A DNA stretch of 64,000 bases from Caulobacter segnis. Its GTDB lineage: Bacteria; Pseudomonadota; Alphaproteobacteria; Caulobacterales; Caulobacteraceae. The stretch is from the NCBI RefSeq assembly GCF_023935105.1, contig NZ_CP096040.1, forward strand, positions 3,906,001-3,970,000, written 5' to 3'. Below are positions 17,572 through 27,838 of this stretch, piece after piece; the stretch's first letter is position 1; every line of letters begins with the position of its first letter. The notes under the pieces were generated by a model, which saw only the letters and a program-made list of their open reading frames with translations, was not told the origin of the DNA and ran no database searches. The position numbers and the translations under genes were made by a program.

Positions 17572-18024
17572 TCAGAGGGGCGCGGACAGATCGTAGGAGC
17601 GCTCGTCGCCGGGCCAGCGCAGATCGTGGGTCGTGCTGGCCAGGTCCAGGGCCACCTGCGCCAGGTCGAGCGCCTTGCGCGTCGCCGCCAGGCCGTCGCG
17701 GCCGAAGGCGGCCTTGCCATGCTCGGTGTCGAACTGGCCGCCGTCGCCGGTCAGCCGCACGGCGACCGCCCAGTCCACGCCGTCCGGATTCGGGAAAGGC
17801 GCGGAAAGCTCGAGCACCAGCGCGACCCGGCTTCCGTCGCGGTGACTTATCCCCAGCAAGTTTCGAACGGCGCTATACGGCGTCGGCGCCGCGCGCGCCG
17901 CCGCGCTGGCCGGGTCGGATTCGCCAGAAGTTCCGCGCGCCGCGGCTTTTCGCTTGCGCAGGTTGGTTCTGAGGGCCTCGGCCAGCTTGGCCTCGCGCGT
18001 AGATTTGTCGTCGCTGATCGGCAT
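17572..18024 (-). CDS. Hypothetical protein, 150 aa
   Basis: The start is taken at ATG 18024 (MPISDDKSTREAKLAEAL); a longer frame to 18360 would run through tRNA-Thr and is rejected. A basic, Ala-rich N-terminus with LRTNLRKRKAAARG recalls short DUF4169-like proteins, but this is weak. The C-terminal two thirds (RVALVLELSAPFPNPDGVDWAVAVRL...) looks like a small alpha-beta domain I cannot name. No signal or membrane segment is seen. It sits upstream of murA on the same strand with a 120-base gap. Confidence 0.65.
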   Translation of the reverse strand: MPISDDKSTREAKLAEALRTNLRKRKAAARGTSGESDPASAAARAAPTPYSAVRNLLGISHRDGSRVALVLELSAPFPNPDGVDWAVAVRLTGDGGQFDTEHGKAAFGRDGLAATRKALDLAQVALDLASTTHDLRWPGDERSYDLSAPL

Positions 18025-18114
18025 GCGCCGGGGGTGCGGCGACAAAGTTGTCCGGTCAAGGCGATTTTGGGCTTGGCGTTCGCGATTCTCCTCGCTATAC
18101 GCCCCCTCCTCGTC

Positions 18115-18189
<75 letters not shown>

Positions 18190-18259
18190 TGGGGGTCCAA
18201 GCACAGCTTGGACCCCCGCCAATACGACGAGAACCCCGCTTCCTGAAAATACGCGCATG

Positions 18260-18289
18260 CGAAAACGGACGCCCGTCTGGACGTCCGTT
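18260..18289 (-). terminator. Probable terminator of the acylase operon
   Basis: The stem AACGGACG/CGTCCGTT is followed on the minus strand by TTTTCG. It lies about 100 bases after the stop of the last gene (18391). Confidence 0.5.
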
Positions 18290-18390
18290 CGCGACTTCGC
18301 GGCGCTACAGATCACGGCGCGCGCGAAAGGAGGACGTCGTTTCCGACGCCCTCCTCCCACGCGATGGGCGGAAATCCGCCTGGCTCGTCC

Positions 18391-18867
18391 CTACTGGCGG
18401 ACGAACGTCTCCTGGTAGGCCTTGGAGCGGCCCTCGGGCGACTTGCCCACGCCGCGACGCACCAGCGTCTTGCCGTCGGGCCGGAAGGTCCAGAATTCGC
18501 CGACGATCACGTCGCCGTCCTTCATCTTCAGGATCTGGAACTCGTCCGGCCCCAGTTGCTTGACCGACACCTGGTTGAAGCGCGCCTGGTCGTTGAAGAT
18601 GGCGGGCGTACCGTCCAGGCTGGTCAGATAGTCGGTCTTGAACTCGCGGCCGCCGGTGGTGTTGACCGAGTGGTACTCCAGCTTGTTGTCGCCGAACTTC
18701 AGATTGATGGTCAGCTTGAAGCCCTTGGGCAGGTTACCGTCGCTCCAGTAGGACTTCTCCTCGACCGAGACCCAGGCCCCGTCGTGCGGGTTGGCGGCCA
18801 GAGCCTGGCCGGCGGTCATCAGCAGGGTCGCGCCCAGGACGGCGGGCAGCAGGGATCGTTTCAGCAT
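18391..18867 (-). CDS. Exported protein of unknown function, 158 aa
   Basis: It has a clear signal peptide (LLPAVLGATLLMTAGQALA, cleavage before ANPHDG). The mature part of about 134 residues is predicted to be beta-rich (SYWSDGNLPKGFKLTINLKFGDNKLEYHSV, later GDVIVGEFWTFRPDGKTLVRRG) and may be a small lipocalin-like barrel, but I do not recognise a family. It starts 18 bases after the acylase stop, so it is the last member of the fecI-fecR-receptor-acylase operon and probably handles the same substrate. Confidence 0.75.
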   Translation of the reverse strand: MLKRSLLPAVLGATLLMTAGQALAANPHDGAWVSVEEKSYWSDGNLPKGFKLTINLKFGDNKLEYHSVNTTGGREFKTDYLTSLDGTPAIFNDQARFNQVSVKQLGPDEFQILKMKDGDVIVGEFWTFRPDGKTLVRRGVGKSPEGRSKAYQETFVRQ

Positions 18868-18885
18868 CTTGGCGTCTCCGAAGGT

Positions 18886-20988
18886 CTAGAAGGGTGTGCG
18901 GGCTTCAAGGTTCTTTTCGACCTCGGCCCGGGTGGTCCACAGGGTGCGCAGGGTGTTTTCCGAGAGGTGCTTGAGCTGATCGGCGCGGTGCTTGGAGCCA
19001 GGCTGGCTGGCGTTGCCGTAGCTCATCAGGCCGACGGCCTTGATGGGGGTGGAGAACTCGACCATCGACACCCAGGTCTCGCCGTGCTGCGGCAGGCGCC
19101 GGCCGTCCTTAAGCGGTCCCCAGGTGATGGTGCGGAACAGGCCCGTGTTGCCGAAGCCGCCGTTGCCCGGCAGGTCGACATCGTCGATGGCGAAGCGCGA
19201 GACCTCGCCGAACGGGCGGTCGATGGCCCCGTACTTGGCCTTGGCCTCGGCGATGGCCGCCTTCAGGAACTCGACTGCCTTGGCTGGATCGGCGACGCCG
19301 TTGGGCGTCGAGATCGGATCGGCCGGCGACCATTTGACCTTGTAGTTGGCCTGGACCAGGAAGTTGTTGGGCGAGAACTTGGCCGCCCAGGTCTCAAACA
19401 GCAGGGCCGCGCGGCTGTCGCCGGTGGTCTGGCGGTCCCAGCCCTTCAGCAGCGCCACGGCGGCCTGCACCTCCGGATCCGGATCGCCCTGCGCCGCCGC
19501 GATCAGGTCGGGCAGCACGCGGTCAGCCATCAGGGTGTGGTGCGAGTGCTTGCGGGCGACGAAGTCCTCGAACGACAGCTTGGCCTTGTCGGCCAGCAGG
19601 TGCGTGGACTGCTGGGCCCGTAGCGACATGGGCCCGTTCGGCGCCACATAGGGCGGGAAATCCTCGTAGCGGATCGCCTGCGGCCAGGTCGACACCCAGG
19701 GCGGGTCGTTGGCGTTCTGGACGAAGCCACTGGCCGGGTCGGTGACCTTGGGCAGGTCGTCATAGGACAGGATGTCGGTCCACAGCGTGGCCGAGGTGTC
19801 GCCCGGCACGAAGCCGTTCCAATAGGCCAGATCGCCCTTGTCGTGCTTGGGCAGGATGCCGTTGTCCAGGAACTGGATGTGGCCTTCCTTGTCGGCGTAG
19901 ACGATGTTGAACTTGGCTACCTGCAGTTTGCGCAGCGCCTTCTCGAATTGGGCGAAGCTCTTGGAGAGGCCCATCTCCCAGTATTGGGAAAGGCCGCCGG
20001 GACGATCCAGGCCGGCGACCCGCAGGGCCACCGTCTTGCCGTCGGGGCGCTCGAACACCGGCCCATGGACCGACGAGCGGATGGTCAGGGTCTCGGTCCG
20101 CAGGGCCCCGTCGGCGCCCTTGATCTTGAAGCTGGCTTGGCGGGTCTGGAACGGCAGCACCTTGCCGTCGAACACGTAGCCGCCGTCGGCCAGCTTCAGC
20201 TCGTAGTTGGTCGAGCCCAGCAGGGTGTTGACCGTGTTGGTGAAGCCCATCCGCTGGTTGAAGGCGAAGCGCAGCACCGGCAGGCCAACTTGGGTGGCGC
20301 CGTAGATCTGGTAGCCCGGCCCGTTCAGGTCGGCCTCGAAATAGGTGAAGTAGCTGGTCGGCCAGGGCAGGTGCGGATTGGCCAGCAGCATGGCATTGCC
20401 GCTGGTCGACTTCGACGGGGCCACGGCCCAGGCGTTGGAGCCGGCGTTGGCGGCGGGATTGGACCCGCCCAGCGTCTTCTCGCGGGGGGCGATGTAGATG
20501 TACTGCATCAGCCGGTGAGCGTGGGCCATGACGTCCTCGCCGGTGACCGGCAGCACGACCTTCACCGCCGGATCGATCTTGTCCGGATGGGCCTTGGCGT
20601 AGGCGTTGATCCCTTCGGCGAAGGCGTCGAGATTGGCCCGGAACGCCGCGCTCTCGGCCCGGTACCAGGACGCCGCCCGGCGGGGAACGTCGTTGGCCAG
20701 CATCCAGCGATCGGAGTCCGCGAAGCTCTCGCCCCAGTACTCGGCCGCCCTGCCCCGCGCCTCGCCGTACAGGTGGATGACCACGTCACCGTGGTTCTGG
20801 GCCTGGGCCCAGCCGAAGCCGTAGAACACGGCCGCGTCGTCCTTGCCGTAGATGTGCGGGACGCCATAGCGGTCCCACAGGATCTCGCCCCGGCCCGCGA
20901 AGCTTTTCGGGGCGGCTTGCGAAAGGCCCGCCGTCAGGCTGCCGACGCCCAGCCCCAGCGACAGGCCCAGAAAGGTGCGCTTGCGCAT
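18886..20988 (-). CDS. Penicillin acylase family Ntn-hydrolase
   Basis: 700 aa from the ATG at 20988, two bases after the receptor stop; an upstream extension to 21189 lies inside the receptor gene and is rejected. The signal peptide ends about residue 25 (GLSQAAP). The family processes itself before a nucleophilic Ser, here Ser184 in [11 protein letters not shown], giving an alpha chain (about 26-183) and a beta chain. The oxyanion Asn and the [12 protein letters not shown] region are also recognisable. Family members cut amides, including beta-lactams and acyl-homoserine lactones, so the substrate is uncertain. Co-transcription with a TonB receptor suggests it acts on an imported amide in the periplasm. 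Confidence 0.9.
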   Translation of the reverse strand: MRKRTFLGLSLGLGVGSLTAGLSQAAPKSFAGRGEILWDRYGVPHIYGKDDAAVFYGFGWAQAQNHGDVVIHLYGEARGRAAEYWGESFADSDRWMLANDVPRRAASWYRAESAAFRANLDAFAEGINAYAKAHPDKIDPAVKVVLPVTGEDVMAHAHRLMQYIYIAPREKTLGGSNPAANAGSNAWAVAPSKSTSGNAMLLANPHLPWPTSYFTYFEADLNGPGYQIYGATQVGLPVLRFAFNQRMGFTNTVNTLLGSTNYELKLADGGYVFDGKVLPFQTRQASFKIKGADGALRTETLTIRSSVHGPVFERPDGKTVALRVAGLDRPGGLSQYWEMGLSKSFAQFEKALRKLQVAKFNIVYADKEGHIQFLDNGILPKHDKGDLAYWNGFVPGDTSATLWTDILSYDDLPKVTDPASGFVQNANDPPWVSTWPQAIRYEDFPPYVAPNGPMSLRAQQSTHLLADKAKLSFEDFVARKHSHHTLMADRVLPDLIAAAQGDPDPEVQAAVALLKGWDRQTTGDSRAALLFETWAAKFSPNNFLVQANYKVKWSPADPISTPNGVADPAKAVEFLKAAIAEAKAKYGAIDRPFGEVSRFAIDDVDLPGNGGFGNTGLFRTITWGPLKDGRRLPQHGETWVSMVEFSTPIKAVGLMSYGNASQPGSKHRADQLKHLSENTLRTLWTTRAEVEKNLEARTPF

Positions 20989-20990
20989 GC

Positions 20991-23756
20991 TCAGAAGTCC
21001 CACTGCAGACGGGCGTAGTACGATCCGCCGGTGAAGCCGAACGGCGAGGTGCCGGGATACTGGCCCGACCCGATCGTGGCGTTGAACACGCCGTTGGCCG
21101 ACGGGTAGATGTTGAACAGGTTGTTGGCCCCGACCGTCGCCGTCACGGTCTTGGTGACCTGGTAGCTGGCTTCCAGATCGGTGATCCACTTGGCGCCGTA
21201 GCTACGGTCGTTGGCGACCGTGTTCTGTTCGATCCTGTAGCCGCCGAACCGCGTCTCGCGCAGGTTCACGTTCAGCCTGTTCCACGACCAGTTGGCCCCC
21301 AGCGAGACCTTGTCCTTCGGGAAGGCCTTGGTCAGGTAGCTCTGGCTGAGACGGTCGAACAGCACGTAGTTCGCGCCCAACGCCGCCAGCTCCGGCGGAT
21401 TGTCGATGATGTGGGTGATCTTCGTCTCATTGTGATTGTAGCCGAGGTTCACCCGCAGCGCGCCGAACGAACCCAGGTCCTGGCGCCAGCTGGCCACCAC
21501 GTCGACGCCCTTGGTGCGGGTGTCGATGGCGTTGGTGTAGTACTGGGCGCTCAGCGAGCCCGGCAGGCCGTTGGCGATCAGGATGTTGCTGACCGCCGCC
21601 CCCGTCAGGGTGCTGGTGATGGCAATGCGGTCGTCGACGTCGATCTGGTAGGCGTCGATGGTCACGCTGAGACGCGGCAGCGGCTCCAGCGTCACGCCCA
21701 GGCTGTAGTTCTTGGATGTCTCGGGCGTCAGAGGCTTGGCGCCCAGGGCGACAGCCTCCTTGGAGCCGACCGGCAGGGTCTTGATCTGCAGAAGGTCCAG
21801 GACGCCGTTCACCAGGCGGAACTGGCTGGAGCTGGCGGCATAGTTCTCCTGGGCCAGGCCCGGAGCGCGGAACCCGGTGCTGGCCGCGCCGCGCACGGCC
21901 AGCCAGTCGGTCAGCTCGTAGCGGCCATTGACCTTGCCCACCACGGTGTCGCCCGAGGCGTCGTCATAGTTCTCGTAGCGGACGGCCGCGCCCAGGAAGA
22001 GCTTGCCCTGGGTGTAGCCGACCTCGCCATAGGCCGCGTAGTTGTTGCGCTTGGACTTGCTGGCGTCGCTGGGCTGGAAGCCCGGCGCGGCCTGGGCCCC
22101 GGTCGCCGGGCGTTGGCCGGCGAATGGCTGGCCGGCCGGGATCACGTAGGTCCCCGCGGCGTAGCTGAGCGGCTCGCCCGCGCCGACCTGATAGGTCTCG
22201 TGACGATACTGGCCGCCGAACGAGACCTGGACATCACCGCCGTTGGCCAGGCCGAATCCGCGCGTCACGTCGATCGAATTGACCCACTCCGACGACACCA
22301 GCTTGCCGACATAGAAGCTGGTCGGGCTGCTCGGGCCGAGGCTGGCGTTGAGGCTCTCGGAGACCCGCTCCTTGGCCAGGTCCTTGCCGAAGGTCGACGA
22401 GACGTCCCACGACCAGCCGTGGAAGGTTCCGCGCGCGCCGACGGCGAGGTCGAAGTCCTGCTCCCGGATCACCAGGTTCGGGCGGAAACCCTCCGGATAG
22501 AGCTGCGGCAGGGCATTGACGCTGTTGGGGGCGCGGAAGGTGAACGGCAGGTCCGAGACCCGCTTGCTGAGCGTGCCGAACGAATAGACCTCGACCTCGC
22601 CCACCTCGTAGTGGCCGTTGTAACCCAGGTTCACGCCCCACTGCGGCAGGACGCCGTAGTTGCGGGTGACCAGGCGGTCGACCGTCGCCTCGCGCGGGTC
22701 GGCGGCCGTGCCGATCTTCGGATAGATCTGAATCGTCGAGGCGACCGGGATGGCGCGGTTGGACAGGGCCTGATCCTTGGTCGCCACCGACAGGTTCAGG
22801 AAGCCCTTGTCACCCAGGTTGAAGCCGTAGTTGCCGACCACTTGGGTAAACTTGCCGTCGTTGCGATCGAAGTTCTCGCCGTGGGTGACGCTGACCGAGC
22901 CGCCGGGCGTCTCCTTCAGGATGATGTTGATGACGCCGGCGATGGCGTCCGAGCCGTACTGGGCGGCGGCGCCGTCGCGCAGCACCTCGATGCGGCCGAT
23001 CGACGAGGTCGGCACCAGGTCCAGGTCGGCCGGCACCGAGCCGTTGTACAACGACGAGACCGAGTTGATCAGCGCGGTCTTGTGGCGGCGTTTGCCGTTG
23101 ACCAGCACCAGGGTCTGGTCGGGGTTGAGGCCGCGCAGGCCGCCCGTCGAGATCACCGTCGAGGTGCCGCCGCCGGCGCGGGCCGGCAGATTGAACGACG
23201 GCACCAGCGTCTGCATGGCCTGGAAGACGCCGGCGCGGCCGGTGCGCTCCAATTCGGCCGAGCCGATCACGTCGATCGGCGTGGCGCTCTTGATCACCGT
23301 ACGGGCCGCACCCCGGGCGCCGGTGACCACCAGTTCCTCGACCTCCTGCGGAGCCTCGGCGGCGGCGGGCGCGACCGGATCGGCCTGGATCGCCTCGGCC
23401 ACCGAGACCGCGCCGGGCGCGCTGGTGCGGATCAAGCCCGGCGCCGGGGTCGCGGTCAGGGCGATCAGGCCGTCCTGCATGATCGCCACCCGCAGCGACG
23501 AGCGCTCGATGATCTTCTGCAGCGCCTCGCGCGTCGACATCCGGCCGGTCACCGCCGGCGAGCGCAGGCCCGCGACCTGGTCGTACGGATACAGCAACCG
23601 CACGCCCGACTGCTGCGAGAGGGCGTTCAGCGCGTTCTGCATCGGCTGGGCGGCGATGTGGAAGTCGGTAGCCTTCTCGGCGGCCGCGGCCGGCAGCGCG
23701 ACCATGGCCACGGTGGCGATCAGCCCGCCGCGATACCAGAAACTGGACTTAGACAT
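20991..23756 (-). CDS. TonB-dependent receptor with N-terminal STN signalling domain
   Basis: 921 aa from the ATG at 23756 ([11 protein letters not shown]); an ATG 15 bases earlier is possible. Signal peptide, then an STN domain (about 30-110, [25 protein letters not shown]), then a plug with [11 protein letters not shown] as TonB box and [15 protein letters not shown], then the 22-strand barrel ending in aromatic [12 protein letters not shown]-bearing receptors signal through a FecR anti-sigma factor to a FecI sigma factor, and both are encoded immediately upstream. The ligand is unknown; the paired acylase suggests an amide compound. Confidence 0.93.
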   Translation of the reverse strand: MSKSSFWYRGGLIATVAMVALPAAAAEKATDFHIAAQPMQNALNALSQQSGVRLLYPYDQVAGLRSPAVTGRMSTREALQKIIERSSLRVAIMQDGLIALTATPAPGLIRTSAPGAVSVAEAIQADPVAPAAAEAPQEVEELVVTGARGAARTVIKSATPIDVIGSAELERTGRAGVFQAMQTLVPSFNLPARAGGGTSTVISTGGLRGLNPDQTLVLVNGKRRHKTALINSVSSLYNGSVPADLDLVPTSSIGRIEVLRDGAAAQYGSDAIAGVINIILKETPGGSVSVTHGENFDRNDGKFTQVVGNYGFNLGDKGFLNLSVATKDQALSNRAIPVASTIQIYPKIGTAADPREATVDRLVTRNYGVLPQWGVNLGYNGHYEVGEVEVYSFGTLSKRVSDLPFTFRAPNSVNALPQLYPEGFRPNLVIREQDFDLAVGARGTFHGWSWDVSSTFGKDLAKERVSESLNASLGPSSPTSFYVGKLVSSEWVNSIDVTRGFGLANGGDVQVSFGGQYRHETYQVGAGEPLSYAAGTYVIPAGQPFAGQRPATGAQAAPGFQPSDASKSKRNNYAAYGEVGYTQGKLFLGAAVRYENYDDASGDTVVGKVNGRYELTDWLAVRGAASTGFRAPGLAQENYAASSSQFRLVNGVLDLLQIKTLPVGSKEAVALGAKPLTPETSKNYSLGVTLEPLPRLSVTIDAYQIDVDDRIAITSTLTGAAVSNILIANGLPGSLSAQYYTNAIDTRTKGVDVVASWRQDLGSFGALRVNLGYNHNETKITHIIDNPPELAALGANYVLFDRLSQSYLTKAFPKDKVSLGANWSWNRLNVNLRETRFGGYRIEQNTVANDRSYGAKWITDLEASYQVTKTVTATVGANNLFNIYPSANGVFNATIGSGQYPGTSPFGFTGGSYYARLQWDF

Positions 23757-23843
23757 AAACGACGCCCCCAAGCGCGGTTGAACCGTGTCAACCAGTCGAA
23801 CGGGCGGCCGGGGCGAGAACCGCCATCCGGGAAATGAAAATTT

Positions 23844-24842
23844 TTAGGAGCGCATCACCAGCAGGATGCTTCCGTCGTTGGCGGTGATCGCCTGGACCGG
23901 GAAACTGCCCTCGACGGCGGTCAGGAACTTGGCGGCCTCGTCGACCTCGAAGCGGCCGCCGACGCGCAGGTTGGCCAGGCGCGGGTCGCCGACGATGATC
24001 GGCCGGTCACGGTAGCGGTTGAACTCGTCCACGGCCTGGGACAGCGTCTCGCCGTCCAGTTCTATAACCCCGTCCTGCCAGGCCACGCGCTGGCGCAGCA
24101 GGTTCGGGTTCAGCACGGTGGGCGCCACCGCGCCGCCGCGGATCACCGCCCCGTCGCCGGCCGCCACGTGACGGGCGTCGACACTTCGGACCGCCGCGAC
24201 GTTCTCGGCCACGGCCACCACGCCCTCGGTCACGGTCAACTCGACCACCGCCTCGCGGATGCGGACGTTGAAGGCAGTGCCGACCGCGCGCAGCTTGGCG
24301 GCCCCCGCGTCCACCAGGAACGGCCGGCTGGGGTCATGGGCCACCTCGAACAGGGCCTCGCCCTTGACCAGGCGCACGCGTCGGCTGTCCTCGCGCAGCG
24401 AGACCTCGACCGTCGAGGCGGTGTTCAGGTGGATGCGCGAGCCGTCGGCCAGGCGCACCTCGCGTCGCTCACCCAGGCGGGTGCGATAGAGCTCGACGTC
24501 CTGGGCGTAGCGCCAGATCGCCATGCCGACCGTCGCCACCAGGGTGGCGGCCGCCGAACCGACCAAGATGTTTCGTCGGGACAGAAAGGGACGCGGCGCT
24601 TCGGCCGCCTCGGATTCGGGCGCGCTCTCGACCGACGGCGGGCAGGCCCGCAGGCGCTCGCCCGCTTCCCAGGCCGCCTCCATGCGCGCGAAGGCCACGG
24701 CGTGATGGGGATCGGCCTCGATCCAGTCGTGGATGGCGCGCCGCTCGCGCGCGCCGACGTCGCCTTGCAGCCTAACGACGAACTCCGACGCCTGCGCCTC
24801 GATCGCCTGCCGTCTTTCCGGACCTGCGGGTGATGCGGTCAA
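23844..24842 (-). CDS. fecR: FecR family anti-sigma factor
   Basis: 332 aa. An N-terminal cytoplasmic DUF4880-like part (FVVRLQGDVGARERRAIHDWIEADPHHAVAFARMEAAWE) binds the sigma factor. One membrane helix follows (about residues 93-110, NILVGSAAATLVATVGMAIW). The periplasmic FecR domain contains RTRLGERREVRLADGSRIHL and LNTAST. It overlaps the 3' end of fecI by 71 bases, which is long; a later start would remove part of the N-terminal domain. It should pass the receptor signal to FecI. Confidence 0.92.
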   Translation of the reverse strand: MTASPAGPERRQAIEAQASEFVVRLQGDVGARERRAIHDWIEADPHHAVAFARMEAAWEAGERLRACPPSVESAPESEAAEAPRPFLSRRNILVGSAAATLVATVGMAIWRYAQDVELYRTRLGERREVRLADGSRIHLNTASTVEVSLREDSRRVRLVKGEALFEVAHDPSRPFLVDAGAAKLRAVGTAFNVRIREAVVELTVTEGVVAVAENVAAVRSVDARHVAAGDGAVIRGGAVAPTVLNPNLLRQRVAWQDGVIELDGETLSQAVDEFNRYRDRPIIVGDPRLANLRVGGRFEVDEAAKFLTAVEGSFPVQAITANDGSILLVMRS

Positions 24843-25362
24843 AACTGCCTTCCTCGCGCTCGGACATCGCCTTGGCCACGAGCATCACAGCTCTAGCAAG
24901 ATGCTTCTCGACTGTCGAAACGGATAGCGACATGCGATCCGCTATCTCCTGGAAAGAAACTTCGTGCACCCGCCGCAGAATGAACACTTGGCGACACTGC
25001 GGCGGCAGGGTCTCGATGATCGCCTGCAATTTGCGCAGCTCGTCGCGCGCGGTCAGCGAGGCTTCGAACGTGTCGTCGACTCGCAGCGTGTCGAGGTCGG
25101 CCATAAAGTCCAGCGACACCACCGTGTCTTTGCGGATCGCGTCGATCAGCAGGTTTCGGGCGATGGTGTGCAGATAGCCACGCCCGGCCGCGCCGATGCG
25201 GCCGATGTCCTTGGCCGCGTAGGCGCGGGCCAGGCTCTCGGCGACAAGATTGTCGACGTCGAAGCCCGGCGGGCACAGCCGGCGCAGGCGCGCGCGCAGT
25301 CCCGCCTCGTGCGGCAGGATCACGCTCTTGAACCAGTCCAGGCGCTCGGTCAGACCGTCCAT
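24772..25362 (-). CDS. fecI: FecI-like ECF sigma factor
   Basis: 196 aa. Sigma region 2 (about 20-85, with VDNLVAESLARAYAAKDIGRI) and region 4 (about 115-165, ETLPPQCRQVFILRRVHEVSFQEIADRMSLSVSTVEKHLARA) are visible; no region 3, as expected for ECF factors. The C-terminal tail is Gly/Arg rich. It is first in an operon with fecR, an STN receptor and an acylase, so it should activate that operon. The start ATG 25362 is preceded by AAGGGG. Confidence 0.93.
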   Translation of the reverse strand: MDGLTERLDWFKSVILPHEAGLRARLRRLCPPGFDVDNLVAESLARAYAAKDIGRIGAAGRGYLHTIARNLLIDAIRKDTVVSLDFMADLDTLRVDDTFEASLTARDELRKLQAIIETLPPQCRQVFILRRVHEVSFQEIADRMSLSVSTVEKHLARAVMLVAKAMSEREEGSFDRITRRSGKTAGDRGAGVGVRR

Positions 25363-25649
25363 GCGGGGGCCCCTTCGGCTCGAGGGCGCGCGGCGGCGCC
25401 CCGTTCAGAAAAACTCCGTTCACCGACCGTGTCGACGACGAAAAGATTTTTGGAGGCGGCCGGCGCGCCAATGACCGGCGCGCGGCGCTTTGGCCGATCC
25501 AGCGCGAGCTTTCTGGGCGCCGGGCCGCCCCCGCGCGGTCGAATTTTCGAAGACATGGCGGAAATCCGCGCGCGATCCGTTTGACCCGGATAAGGGCCGG
25601 AGCGCGACAGGCTCCCGCCGAGGGCGGCGGACGCCGGGAGGAAACCATC

Positions 25650-26948
25650 TTGAGTGAAGCTTCGGATCGTCGTCGACGGATCAAGTCGATCATCGGCGGC
25701 TCGGCCGGCAATCTGGTCGAGTGGTACGACTGGTACGTCTACTCGGCCTTCACCCTCTATTTCGCGCCCAGCTTCTTCCCGTCCGATGACCCGACCGCCC
25801 AGCTGCTGAGCGCGGCGGCGATCTTCGCGGTCGGCTTCGTCATGCGCCCGGTCGGCGCGTGGATCATGGGCATCTACGCCGACCGCAAGGGCCGCAAGGC
25901 GGGGCTGACCTTCTCGGTGACCCTGATGTGCGCCGGCTCGCTGCTGATCGCGGTGACGCCCGGCTATGACCGCATCGGCATCGCCGCCCCGATCATCCTG
26001 CTGGTCGCTCGCCTGCTGCAGGGGCTGTCGGTCGGCGGCGAGTATGGGGCCTCGGCCACCTATCTGTCCGAAATGGCCGGCAAGGAGAACCGCGGCTTCT
26101 TCTCCAGCTTCCAGTACGTGACCCTGATCTCGGGCCAGTTGATCGCGCTGTGCGTGCTGCTGGGCCTGCAGGCCGTCCTGACGCCGAAGGATTTGGAGGC
26201 CTGGGGCTGGCGCATCCCGTTCGCGGCCGGCGGCGTCCTGGCCGTGGCCGTCTACTACATCCGCCGGGGCCTGGCCGAGACCGAGAGCTTCGCCAAGGCT
26301 CAAAGCGCCGCCAAACGCGGCGCCATGGCTGTCTCCAGCGGCTGGGCCCTGTTCCGTCACCACCCGCGCCAGGCGCTGACCGTGGTCCTGCTGACCGCCG
26401 GCGGCACCTTGGCCTTCTACGCCTACTCGACCTACATGCAGAAGTTCCTGGTCAACACCTCGGGCTTCAGCCGCGAGGCGGCCACCGAGATCACCGCCGC
26501 GGCGCTCTTCATCTACATGCTGCTGCAACCGCTGGCCGGGGCGCTGTCCGACCGCGTCGGGCGCAAGCCGCTGATGGTCGGCTTCGGCGTGGCCGGGGTG
26601 GCGTTCACCTGGCTGATCTTCCGCACGCTGGAGACCACGACCAGCTCGTTCGTCGCCTTTTTGCTGGTGCTGGCCGCCCTGGTGATCGTCACCGGCTACA
26701 CGGCCATCAACGCGGTAGTGAAGGCCGAGCTGTTCCCCGCCCACATCCGCGCCCTGGGCGTGGCCCTGCCCTACGCCCTGGCCAATACCGTGTTCGGCGG
26801 CACGGCCGAATACGTGGCGCTGTGGTTCAAGAGCCAGCACCTGGAGCGCGGCTTCTATATCTACGTCACCGCGATGATCGCCGTGTCGCTGGTGGTCTAT
26901 CTGCGCATGCCCGACACCAAGCATAGCAGCCTCATCGAGGAGGACTGA
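25650..26948 (+). CDS. MHS-family (alpha-ketoglutarate permease-like) MFS transporter
   Basis: 432 aa from a TTG at 25650, chosen because GGGAGGAAACC lies nine bases upstream and the residues before it are not conserved; the frame is open to 25581. Twelve membrane helices are predicted. MHS signatures are visible: GNLVEWYDWYVYSAF, FVMRPVGAWIMGIYADRKGRKAG, LLQGLSVGGEYGASATYLSEMA and AWGWRIPF. These transporters move organic acids or osmolytes with protons. It is divergent from fecI and convergent with the tetR gene, so no functional link is certain. Confidence 0.9.
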   Translation: MSEASDRRRRIKSIIGGSAGNLVEWYDWYVYSAFTLYFAPSFFPSDDPTAQLLSAAAIFAVGFVMRPVGAWIMGIYADRKGRKAGLTFSVTLMCAGSLLIAVTPGYDRIGIAAPIILLVARLLQGLSVGGEYGASATYLSEMAGKENRGFFSSFQYVTLISGQLIALCVLLGLQAVLTPKDLEAWGWRIPFAAGGVLAVAVYYIRRGLAETESFAKAQSAAKRGAMAVSSGWALFRHHPRQALTVVLLTAGGTLAFYAYSTYMQKFLVNTSGFSREAATEITAAALFIYMLLQPLAGALSDRVGRKPLMVGFGVAGVAFTWLIFRTLETTTSSFVAFLLVLAALVIVTGYTAINAVVKAELFPAHIRALGVALPYALANTVFGGTAEYVALWFKSQHLERGFYIYVTAMIAVSLVVYLRMPDTKHSSLIEED

Positions 26949-27124
26949 CGCGACGGCGAGGGAGAACGGTCGCTTCCGGAGGCGCATCGAAGGTCACGGG
27001 CTGGCGGCCGCCGAGCCCCTCCCGGCGACACCGTGACCATGGACCCGATACGCCTCAGGCCTAAATCAGATCGATTTAGTAGGCTTTAAGTTCCACTGAT
27101 GCCTCGGGCCCGTCCGGGCCGGCC

Positions 27125-27838
27125 TCACGCCTTGCCATCCCCGGCGCGGCCCTGCTGGCAGATGGCGTGGAAGCCGGCGGCCATGAACGTCGCCATGTGC
27201 CGGCGGATCGACTCGAAGTCGTTGGACGAGCAAAGGCCGTGCGACAGCTCGTCCAGCCGCCCGGTGCGCGCCATGTTGTGGGTCATGGCCCCCGAGACGA
27301 AGTGATAGCCCCAGAAGATCGTCGCCTCGTCGCAGTCGGGCATCGCCTTCTTCAACAGGTCGATCAGGGCCAGGACCACCGGGTTGAAGTACTTGGTCAT
27401 CTTCTCGGCGCCCCAGCCGGCGGCGCTGTTGGCCTGGGCGCTGATCTTGCCGAAGGCCAGCCACTGGTCGGTGTCGTGCAGCTGGACGTTCAGGTCGGTG
27501 TCGATCCAAGCGTGCAGCGCGCCCTCGACCGTGACCTTGTCACCCACCGCCTCGGCATAGCGGCGCATCGCCTCCAGGCGGTTGCGCGCCGAGATCGGCG
27601 CCTTGCGGGCCCAGACGGCCTCGTAGAGGCTTTCCTTTCCGGCGAAGTGGTAGTGGATCAGCGTCGAGCTGACCCCGACGCGCGCGGCGACATCCTTCAG
27701 CGTGACGCCGTGATAGCCGAACTCGGCGAACAGTTGCTCGGCGGCGTCCAGGATCCGCTCGATCGTCTGCTCGCGCACGCGCGCCTTGTGGTTGCCCGCG
27801 CGGGGCGCCTTGGGGGCTTGGGTCTGATCGATGCTCAT
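27125..27838 (-). CDS. TetR family transcriptional regulator
   Basis: 237 aa. A basic leader is followed by the HTH (about residues 24-70): ILDAAEQLFAEFGYHGVTLKDVAARVGVSSTLIHYHFAGKESL. The C-terminal ligand domain is unassigned. Its ATG overlaps the stop of the carboxylesterase (ATGA), making it the last gene of the receptor-esterase-tetR operon. It probably represses that operon through the palindrome at 31873-31912, with a hydrolysis product or the substrate as inducer. Confidence 0.92.
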   Translation of the reverse strand: MSIDQTQAPKAPRAGNHKARVREQTIERILDAAEQLFAEFGYHGVTLKDVAARVGVSSTLIHYHFAGKESLYEAVWARKAPISARNRLEAMRRYAEAVGDKVTVEGALHAWIDTDLNVQLHDTDQWLAFGKISAQANSAAGWGAEKMTKYFNPVVLALIDLLKKAMPDCDEATIFWGYHFVSGAMTHNMARTGRLDELSHGLCSSNDFESIRRHMATFMAAGFHAICQQGRAGDGKA

